This document shows, piece after piece, positions 7,416-13,383 of a stretch of 13,383 bases of DNA (its first letter is position 1; each line of letters starts with the position of its first letter). The translations under genes and the position numbers were made by a program. Source of the DNA: JAYODW01 sp038116745. GTDB taxonomy: Bacteria; Pseudomonadota; Gammaproteobacteria; Ga0077536. The notes below the pieces were generated by a model. That model was not told where the DNA came from, searched no databases, and saw nothing but the letters and a program-made list of their open reading frames with translations. Location of the stretch: positions 1 through 13,383 of the forward strand of contig JAYODW010000067.1 of assembly GCA_038116745.1 (NCBI GenBank). Direction: 5' to 3'.

Positions 7416-7781
7416 TCAGCCTTCGACCTTTCCCGCCAGGGCCAAGGCCTCATCCAGGCCCATCGTCGTCAGAAAAGCCTTTTGGTCAATGTCTCCATCA
7501 GCCAGATAGGCAGCAATCGGGGCGCTGAGCCCTGAGACAACGACGCAGACGCCCAGCAGCCGCAGAGCCCGCGCGGTTGCCGTCAGATGATTAAGCTCGC
7601 TGCGGTCAAGGTAGGGAACGGAAGACATCTCAATGACCACCGCACGGACGTCCTCCTCGTACGCTTTGCTCAGAAGCTGCTGCTTAAGCAGCTCCACACC
7701 TCCCGTCTCAAAGGCGCCCGGAACGGTCGCAATCAGGGTGCGCCCGATGCGGGTGATAGCGGTTGCAATATTCCCGCTCAT
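7416..7781 (-). CDS. RsbS-like STAS domain stressosome protein
   Basis: A 121-aa single STAS domain. Order (after RsbR, before the RsbT-type kinase), length (Bacillus RsbS is about 121 aa) and a gap-free match in the core VVIEMSSVPYLD (48-59) and in LLGVCVVVSGL (75-85) identify it as RsbS-type, the scaffold that sequesters RsbT in the stressosome. The striking point is the phosphosite. RsbS has Asp-Ser (S59 in Bacillus, from memory) at the start of the second STAS helix, but here the residues are D59-R60-S61, so the phosphorylatable serine is replaced by arginine, with a serine one residue later. Either S61 serves instead or this subunit is not switched by phosphorylation. ATG 7781 is 20 bases after the RsbR stop; the only purine-rich sequence abuts the ATG, so translation may depend on coupling. 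Confidence 0.8.
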   Translation of the reverse strand: MSGNIATAITRIGRTLIATVPGAFETGGVELLKQQLLSKAYEEDVRAVVIEMSSVPYLDRSELNHLTATARALRLLGVCVVVSGLSAPIAAYLADGDIDQKAFLTTMGLDEALALAGKVEG

Positions 7782-7801
7782 CCTGCCGGCGACAACGGGA
7801 T

Positions 7802-8692
7802 TCAGGCGTTCAGCGACGCGGCCACATCCGTGTTGGTCAGTTTCAGTGCTCTGCGGAATCCGTCGCGCAGCGTAGCAGTCGTGCGTATCGCGTCCACATC
7901 CACGCCGAGCTCGACCAGCGTTTTTGCAATACTTGGAGAGATCCCGGAAATGATGGTGTCACACCCCATCAGGCCGGTAGCGCGGGTGATCTTAATCAGC
8001 TGATTCGCCACACCCGTGTCCATCACGCCCACGCCGCTGATATCGAGCACAAGCACGCGTGCATTGTGCAGCGAGATAGAACTCAGAGTGCGATTCATGA
8101 TCTCCCGCGTTCTCTCTGAATCCATGACACCGATCAGTGGCAGCAACAGTATACCGTCCCAGATTGGTGTTACCGGCGTCGACATCTCCATCACCGCGCG
8201 ATTGCTTTCTTCAATTTTCTCGCGCTGTATTCGAGCGATCTCTTCGACGCTGACCTGTGCATCCAGAAAGCAGAGCTTGACCAGCGCATCGGTCGTGGCC
8301 TTGCGGTCGCTGATAGTGCCGCGGGCCTCCGCCACCCGGTCGGTCAACGACTTGGTAAAAACCAGCATGCCCGCGAAATAGACATCGTTCGGCAGGTTGA
8401 TGTCCGCATGAACCGCGCCCACCTGTTGACGAGATCGAAGCCATTGCTCATCCAGCTCAGCGCGCAGCAGCTTGTTCCAGTAGCCTTTTTGCAGGTCCCT
8501 AACGCGTCCTATCCGGCTTGTGTCGCCGGCGAAGAAAACCTCGAACGCTTCCTGTCGCCCCAGCCACTCATAAAACTCGCCGACTATGTCGTCTAGCTGC
8601 GGCAGCAACCAACCCGAGGCTGTTTTAACGAGTTCGAGGTCCTGCTGACTGATTTCAAACATCTTGAGCAGCCGTTCGATTCTTTCCTGCAT
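7802..8692 (-). CDS. RsbR-like stressosome sensor: globin domain plus STAS
   Basis: A 296-aa sensory core protein of a stressosome. ATG 8692 is chosen over GTG 8698 because GGAG lies seven bases before it. Residues 1-155 form a globin-coupled-sensor fold: W28, FYEWL, YWNKLL, then a VGAVHADINLP segment whose H95 sits where the proximal heme-ligating histidine of these globins is found. A linker helix (about 150-170) leads to a C-terminal STAS domain (about 172-290). The STAS domain starts with PIWDGILLLPLIGVMDSERT, very like Bacillus RsbRA. Both phosphoacceptor positions are present: S192 (in MDSERT) and T226 (in VMDTGVA), 34 residues apart, as T171 and T205 are in RsbRA. Bacillus RsbR proteins have non-heme globins, while Vibrio homologs are described as heme oxygen sensors; H95 places this one with the latter. 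The likely cue is oxygen, NO or CO (inference). Confidence 0.9.
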   Translation of the reverse strand: MQERIERLLKMFEISQQDLELVKTASGWLLPQLDDIVGEFYEWLGRQEAFEVFFAGDTSRIGRVRDLQKGYWNKLLRAELDEQWLRSRQQVGAVHADINLPNDVYFAGMLVFTKSLTDRVAEARGTISDRKATTDALVKLCFLDAQVSVEEIARIQREKIEESNRAVMEMSTPVTPIWDGILLLPLIGVMDSERTREIMNRTLSSISLHNARVLVLDISGVGVMDTGVANQLIKITRATGLMGCDTIISGISPSIAKTLVELGVDVDAIRTTATLRDGFRRALKLTNTDVAASLNA

Positions 8693-8734
8693 TTTCACTC
8701 TCCAAATCTCGTACTGTGAATAATCAAAACAGTG

Positions 8735-9109
8735 TTAGGACTCGAGCAACAGCTTGATCTTTTCGAGTAGCTGCGAGTTGGTGAAAGGCTTCATAACCGT
8801 CTCATCTGCTCCAAATGTCGATGCGATGTCAAGCAAGGGGGACGAGGTAATCGTCACGCCCCCACCCGTCATCACCAGGATCGGGATTGCCCGACCCAGT
8901 TCGCGCACCTCGGTGATGACCTGCAGCCCGTCTTTGCCAGGCATAAGGAGGTCTGTGATGATCAGGTCCGGCTCCCACTCGCTCAACAGCTCCAGTCCCT
9001 CTTGCCCGCTGCTCACATCCCGGCAATCGAACTCCTCCGAGCGCAGAAATTCGGACACGGCAAAGCGGAGCGTCCGGTCATCTTCTATCAGGAGAATTTT
9101 GGAAGGCAT
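8735..9109 (-). CDS. Stand-alone CheY-like response regulator
   Basis: A 124-aa single receiver domain with no output domain. Acidic pocket D10-D11 (IEDD), phosphoacceptor D53 in ITDLLMPGKDG, T81 in VMTGGG and K107 in MKPF are all present, so it should be phosphorylatable. I choose ATG 9109: it lies at the usual distance before the first strand (SKILLIEDD) and has AGGGAA eight bases upstream; an in-frame start at 9157 would add 16 residues that look non-family. It follows the poly-HAMP kinase after 254 bases and precedes the RsbR-type gene by 36 bases, so it is likely the first gene of the tight operon. With no DNA-binding or enzymatic output, it must act through protein contact or as a phosphate shuttle between the hybrid kinases and another partner. 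Confidence 0.94.
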   Translation of the reverse strand: MPSKILLIEDDRTLRFAVSEFLRSEEFDCRDVSSGQEGLELLSEWEPDLIITDLLMPGKDGLQVITEVRELGRAIPILVMTGGGVTITSSPLLDIASTFGADETVMKPFTNSQLLEKIKLLLES

Positions 9110-9363
9110 CGTATGGTTCCCTGGACATCCAGACTCGTAGCGAGCCCGGCGTGTCACAAAAAGTGAAGAACTTTACAAAATCCGAGCGGGAAACCCGAAA
9201 AGCACATCGCGTGAAAAACGCTGATGAAGTTATTCAAGATTTATCTCTCGCTTACTCTGAGCCGGTCCGGGCAGCGCATCAGGTAGGTCACCGTAGCACG
9301 CCGGCTTTGTCAGGCACACGTGCAGCGTCGCCGACTGCCGCAGCTCGATTTCTCATGCGCAGC
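9110..9363 (-). promoter_or_regulatory. 254-base gap upstream of the response regulator, possible promoter region
   Basis: This is the only sizeable non-coding interval inside the - strand cluster. Its half nearest the response regulator is AT-richer (9160-9250), and the half next to the kinase stop is GC-rich with small inverted repeats. I found no -35/-10 pair at good spacing and no terminator with a U tract, so a promoter is inferred from the length and base composition only. If present, it would let the receiver-RsbR-RsbS-RsbT/X-kinase genes be expressed apart from the poly-HAMP kinase. Confidence 0.3.
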
Positions 9364-12300
9364 TCAGGCATATTCCAGCTCGCGCAGCCACACCCGAAGT
9401 AAAGCAAGCAGCTGCAGGCGATCTATCGGCTTTGACAGGTAATCCGAAGCGCCCGCATTAATGCATGCGGCCCGATCACCGGGCATCGCCTTCGCTGTCA
9501 CAGCGATGATGGGAAGCTCCTTGAATTCTTCCATGGCGCGGATCCGCCGTGTCGCCTCGAGCCCATCGATTTCCGGCATCATGACGTCCATCAGAACACC
9601 GTCAATTGATGGTTCGCTCTGGAGCATCTCAATTCCCTTGAGGGCGTTTGTCGCGCTCAGCACCTTCACGCCGACATCCTGGAGCATCGCAGAAGTACTG
9701 AAAATATTGCGCGTGTCGTCATCGATAATCAGTACCGTCCGGCCTTTAACCTGAAAAGACTCGCCCCTTAACCGCAGAGAGCTCGAGCCGTGCCTGTCGT
9801 CCGAAATGCTGCTACGCAGACTCAAGTTGACAGCATTAGCGACAGCCGCGAGCAAAACGCCCTGCCCATCATCCTGCTCAATGATTACGCAGCAACCCAG
9901 ATTCTCTAATCGGGTTCGTTGCGCCTCAGCAACCTTACTCGAGGTCAGCACCACTGATGGCACGGTGGCGAAGTGCTCCTCACTTTGAAGCGCTTCCAGC
10001 AGATCAAGCTCGCTCTCCCCATCATTCCTCAGGGTCGTGACGACAGCGAGGAACGCCGTTTCCCGCAGAGACGGGAGATCAGCGTCATCAGCCTTGATCA
10101 GCTGGCACTTGAGTCTGCCCGCAGAGAGCAGAGGCACCAGTGCGGGTTCGCTGGACCAATCATCGCTGATCACCAGAACGGGCGCAGGGTCAGCCGCTAA
10201 AACCTTGGCGAAGGCGTCCAAAGCGCGCTCGAATTCGAGCTTCGAGCCGTTCTCAGGCAGGCAGGCGAACGCGCCTGACATCAGGCCGCGTAGATGCCCT
10301 TCGTCAGAGCAGCGGACCATGACCGGAGTCTCGAAGGTGGCCGGATGCCGCTTCAGTCCATCCAGGACGGCCCAGCCACTCACGCCCGAGACACGCAAAT
10401 CCAAGATGATCCCGGCTGGCCGGGCGGAGCGCGCTACCGCCAAACCGCGATCGCCCCTGTCAGCGCTGACCACCCAGAAGCCGTGCTCCTGTGCGATCGA
10501 GGACATCATCGAAATTCGAGCGTCATCGTCATCGATGAGCAGCAGAGTCTTTTTTTCTGTATCGAGGGGGGACGCTTTAGCTACGGGTGTTTCGGCCCAT
10601 TCCGGGCTGGTCAATCTGGACGGACTCGACAGACTGGTATCGCTGTGGTTCAGTGGCACGTAGAGCGTGAAAGTACTGCCGACGCCCGGCTCACTCGTCA
10701 GCGACAATTCACCTTCTAGCAGCCGCGCAATCTCTCGACTGATGGACAAACCGAGCCCCGTCCCACCGAATTCGCGGGACGTAGAGCCGTCTGCCTGCTG
10801 AAATGCTTCAAAGATAATCGCCTGTTTATCTCTGGGTATCCCGATCCCCGTGTCGACCACGCTGAAGGCGAGCATCCGGCTCTGCCCATCGAGCAATGGG
10901 TTGGTCTTTGACCACCCTGAATCCACTACGGACACACGCAGCTCGACATCGCCTTCGGCGGTGAACTTGATCGCATTCGAGAGCAGGTTTTTGAGCACCT
11001 GCTCGAGTCGTTTTCGCTCGCTGAGGAAGGTATCGGGAGCAGAGGGATCAATAACCAAGCGACATCTCAGGCCCTTTTCATCGGCGAGAGGCTGGAACAC
11101 CTCACGCATGCTTTCGACGGTGTCGGCGATCCGCACGACTCCGAAGTCCATCGTCATAGTTCCGGATTCAATTTTGGCGAGGTCCAGTATCTCGTTTATC
11201 AATCCAAGCAGATCCCACCCTGCGGAGTGAATCGTGCTTGCAAACTCAACCTGCTTGTCCGTGAGGTTGTGTTCTTTATTGTCCGCAAGCATCTGCGACA
11301 GGATGAGAAGCGAGTTCAGAGGGGTTCGAAGCTCGTGCGACATATTGGCCAGGAACTCCGATTTATAGCGTGAGCTGAGCGCTAGCTTTTCGGCTTGCTC
11401 CATCAGCTCCAACCGAGCTTTTTCGACCTCCGAATTTTTTTCTTCCACTTCACGCTTCTGTTCGACCAGCAGCCGCGCTTTATCCTCAAGATCGTCGTTG
11501 GTATTCCGCAGTTCCTCCTGCGCTCGCTGCAGCTGTTCAGTCTGCCCCTGAGACTGACGCAGCAGGTCTTCCGTACGCTGTGCGGACTGAATGTTGTTGA
11601 TATTGATAGCCACGCTCTCTGACAGCTGGTCCAGGAAGCTGAGCTGGTTTTCCGTAAAAGACTCGAACGACGCCAGCTCCAGGACCGCGAGCACCTCATC
11701 CTCATAGCTGATAGGCAACACAACGATACTGCGAGGTTTTGCATCGCCTAGACCCGAGCTTATACGGATGTAGTCGTCAGGTAGCCCGTTGATAACAATA
11801 CGTTCCCGCTCGTAGGCCGCCTGACCAACCAGCCCCTCGCGAAAACGAAACTGGCTGGACAGGTTCTTGCGCTCGCGGTAGCCGAAACTGGAAAACAGAA
11901 ACAGCAGCGGCTCATCCGCGCTTTCGCGGTCGACCAGATAGAGCACGCCGTGCTGCATATTCACAACCGAAGCCAGCTCGCGCAGGACGTTCTGCGAAGC
12001 CGTGCGGAGATCTTTCTCGCCCTGCAGCATTCGGGTGAAGTTGGTCAGGTTGGTCTTCAGCCAGTCCTGCTCCGTGTTCACCTGAGTAGTGAGTGCGAGA
12101 GACAGGATCATCTCGTTGATATTGTCTTTGAGGGTAGCGACCTCGCCACGGGCCTCAACGCTGATCCGTCGGGAAAGATCACCTTCTGTCACCGCAGTCG
12201 AAACCTCAGCGATGGACCGAACCTGGGTGGTCAGGTTGTTGGCCAGCTCATTCACGTTATCCGTCAGGTCGGCCCAGACGCCAAGTGCTCCAGGCACTCG

Positions 12301-13383
12301 CGCCTGCCCTCCCAGGCGACCTTCTACCCCCACCTCACGAGCGACGTTACTGACCTGATCAGCGAAAACCGCCAGCGTGTCGATCATGTCGTTCATGGTC
12401 TCCGCCAGCCCGGCAACCTCACCACGCGCGGCCACCGTGAGTTTCTTCCGCAGGTTGCCGCGGGCGACTGCAGTCACCACCGAAATAATTCCGCGCACCT
12501 GGTCGGTCAGGTTCGAGGCCATCTGATTTACGTTATCGGTCAGGTCCTTCCACGTACCCGACACGCCCGCCACCGTCGCCTGACCACCCAGCTGACCCTC
12601 CGTGCCCACCTCACGGGCAACACGCGTCACCTCAGCCGCAAATGTCGACAGCTGGTCCACCATCACGTTGACCGTATCTTTGAGGGTTTGAATCTCCCCT
12701 GCGGCCTCAACCGTAATTTTCCGTGAGAGGTCTCCCTTAGCGACAGCGGTTGTCACGTCCGCAATATTCCGGACCTGCTGAGTCAGATTTGATGCCATCT
12801 GGTTAACGTTATCGGTCAGATCTTTCCAGCTGCCCGCAACGCCCGGGACCACGGCGCGACCACCCAGTTTCCCTTCATAGCCCACCTCACGGGCAACACG
12901 CGTCACCTCAGCCGCAAACGTCGACAGCTGAGCGACCATGTCATTCAGTGTCGTCTTCATTTCCAGGATCTCGCCACGTGCATCGGCGACAATTCTCTGC
13001 GAGAGATCGCCCTGAGCCATAGCGGACGCCACCTCAGCAATGTTCCGCACCTGATCCGTCAGGTTCGACGCCATCAGGTTCACGTTGTCGGTCAAGGCCT
13101 TCCACGTCCCCGACACGCCTTCCACCGTCGCCTGACCACCCAGCTGACCCTCCGTGCCCACCTCACGGGCAACACGCGTCACCTCAGCCGCAAACGTCGA
13201 CAGCTGACTCACCATCGTGTTGATGGTGTTCTTCAAATCCTGAATCTCACCCTGAGCCTCAATCGTGATCTCGCGCGTCAGATCACCCCGCGCCACCGCC
13301 GTCGTCACCTCAGCAATGTTCCGCACCTGATCCGTCAGATTCGACGCCATCAGGTTCACGCTATTAGTCAGGTCCTTCCACGT
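9364..13383 (-). CDS. Poly-HAMP hybrid histidine kinase with GAF and three receiver-like domains (5' end outside window)
   Basis: Partial gene: 1339 residues are visible, and the frame is open to the window edge without a true start. Positions count from the first visible residue. It has at least five tandem 92-aa HAMP units (1-460), a GAF domain (about 461-600), a coiled coil (600-675), HisKA with NMSHELRTPLN (H683), and HATPase_c with N box NLLSNAIKF, DTGIG (D844) and GGTGLGL. REC1 (945-1062) keeps DDDD and LD (D995) but lacks the switch Thr/Ser and the Lys. REC2 (1067-1190) lacks an Asp at the phosphoacceptor position. REC3 (1215-1339) is canonical (LMDVMMP D1266, T1296, K1318). No membrane helix is visible. 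The layout recalls fungal group III osmosensing kinases (NIK1 type) and large bacterial poly-HAMP kinases. It has no HPt, so relay through the HPt of the kinase at 4001-6370 is plausible (inference). Confidence 0.94.
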   Translation of the reverse strand, partial: TWKDLTNSVNLMASNLTDQVRNIAEVTTAVARGDLTREITIEAQGEIQDLKNTINTMVSQLSTFAAEVTRVAREVGTEGQLGGQATVEGVSGTWKALTDNVNLMASNLTDQVRNIAEVASAMAQGDLSQRIVADARGEILEMKTTLNDMVAQLSTFAAEVTRVAREVGYEGKLGGRAVVPGVAGSWKDLTDNVNQMASNLTQQVRNIADVTTAVAKGDLSRKITVEAAGEIQTLKDTVNVMVDQLSTFAAEVTRVAREVGTEGQLGGQATVAGVSGTWKDLTDNVNQMASNLTDQVRGIISVVTAVARGNLRKKLTVAARGEVAGLAETMNDMIDTLAVFADQVSNVAREVGVEGRLGGQARVPGALGVWADLTDNVNELANNLTTQVRSIAEVSTAVTEGDLSRRISVEARGEVATLKDNINEMILSLALTTQVNTEQDWLKTNLTNFTRMLQGEKDLRTASQNVLRELASVVNMQHGVLYLVDRESADEPLLFLFSSFGYRERKNLSSQFRFREGLVGQAAYERERIVINGLPDDYIRISSGLGDAKPRSIVVLPISYEDEVLAVLELASFESFTENQLSFLDQLSESVAININNIQSAQRTEDLLRQSQGQTEQLQRAQEELRNTNDDLEDKARLLVEQKREVEEKNSEVEKARLELMEQAEKLALSSRYKSEFLANMSHELRTPLNSLLILSQMLADNKEHNLTDKQVEFASTIHSAGWDLLGLINEILDLAKIESGTMTMDFGVVRIADTVESMREVFQPLADEKGLRCRLVIDPSAPDTFLSERKRLEQVLKNLLSNAIKFTAEGDVELRVSVVDSGWSKTNPLLDGQSRMLAFSVVDTGIGIPRDKQAIIFEAFQQADGSTSREFGGTGLGLSISREIARLLEGELSLTSEPGVGSTFTLYVPLNHSDTSLSSPSRLTSPEWAETPVAKASPLDTEKKTLLLIDDDDARISMMSSIAQEHGFWVVSADRGDRGLAVARSARPAGIILDLRVSGVSGWAVLDGLKRHPATFETPVMVRCSDEGHLRGLMSGAFACLPENGSKLEFERALDAFAKVLAADPAPVLVISDDWSSEPALVPLLSAGRLKCQLIKADDADLPSLRETAFLAVVTTLRNDGESELDLLEALQSEEHFATVPSVVLTSSKVAEAQRTRLENLGCCVIIEQDDGQGVLLAAVANAVNLSLRSSISDDRHGSSSLRLRGESFQVKGRTVLIIDDDTRNIFSTSAMLQDVGVKVLSATNALKGIEMLQSEPSIDGVLMDVMMPEIDGLEATRRIRAMEEFKELPIIAVTAKAMPGDRAACINAGASDYLSKPIDRLQLLALLRVWLRELEYA
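12004..13383 (-). repeat. Five tandem 276-bp repeats encoding HAMP units
   Basis: The coding sequence is built of 276-base units (92 codons) with boundaries near 13383, 13107, 12831, 12555 and 12279; the last unit diverges after about 60 codons into a linker. Each starts with a W-[KA]-[DA]-L-T motif, and four end in G-[VA]-x-G. The first and third visible units are almost identical at DNA level in part: 66 bases from 13141 and from 12589 differ at one position. The second unit shares most of that block. Copy number may vary between strains, and short-read assemblies could collapse the array. Confidence 0.92.

Noticed and set aside
11950..12726. A 258-codon open frame on the + strand
   Set aside because: It is antisense to the HAMP and GAF coding region of the large kinase. 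Its periodic composition mirrors the repeats and it has no ribosome binding site or family resemblance.
12004..13383. CRISPR or satellite-type array suggested by regular repeats
   Set aside because: The 276-bp period is an exact multiple of three, the frame stays open throughout, and the units translate as HAMP domains.
1..13383. tRNA, rRNA, insertion sequences, integrase or attachment sites
   Set aside because: Looked for on both strands. No cloverleaf, rRNA-like segment, transposase or integrase frame, or flanking direct repeats were seen.

Overview
The window is GC-rich (by eye upper 50s per cent), densely coding and clearly bacterial. Tandem Tat-exported DUF1329 proteins, a Rap1a/Tai-type immunity protein and a Gram-negative-style stressosome cluster suggest a proteobacterium, probably a gammaproteobacterium. 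No rRNA or other marker gene is present, so this placement is an inference.

Left part, + strand (1-3971). Two paralogous DUF1329 proteins of 474 and 461 aa carry twin-arginine signal sequences. They are separated by a strong intrinsic terminator and a leader region rich in inverted repeats. Tandem hairpins follow the second gene. Next comes a small secreted four-cysteine protein of the Rap1a/Tai immunity family, with no cognate effector in view.

Right part, - strand (13383 down to 4001). This is one signalling cluster, in transcription order: (1) a very large hybrid histidine kinase, truncated by the window edge, with at least five tandem 92-aa HAMP units, then GAF, coiled coil, HisKA, HATPase and three receiver-like domains, only the last of which is canonical; (2) a stand-alone CheY-like receiver; (3) an RsbR-type stressosome protein with a globin sensor domain that keeps a candidate proximal histidine, plus a STAS domain; (4) an RsbS-type STAS protein in which the usual phosphoserine position is arginine; (5) a fusion of an RsbT-type serine/threonine kinase with a SpoIIE/RsbX-type PP2C phosphatase; (6) a soluble hybrid kinase HisKA-HATPase-REC-REC-HPt. 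Genes 2 to 6 are tightly packed (gaps of 36, about 20 and 5 bases, then a 4-base GTGA overlap) and are probably one operon.

Proposed logic (inference): a heme-globin stressosome senses oxygen or another gas. The RsbT-type kinase phosphorylates RsbR (and perhaps RsbS) and is released, while the fused phosphatase resets the complex. The output is not a sigma-B partner-switch, since no RsbV, RsbW, RsbU or sigma factor is present. It is more likely a phosphorelay through the two hybrid kinases, the HPt domain and the stand-alone receiver. The most notable points are the kinase-phosphatase fusion, the missing RsbS phosphosite and the poly-HAMP kinase, whose repeats are almost identical at DNA level.
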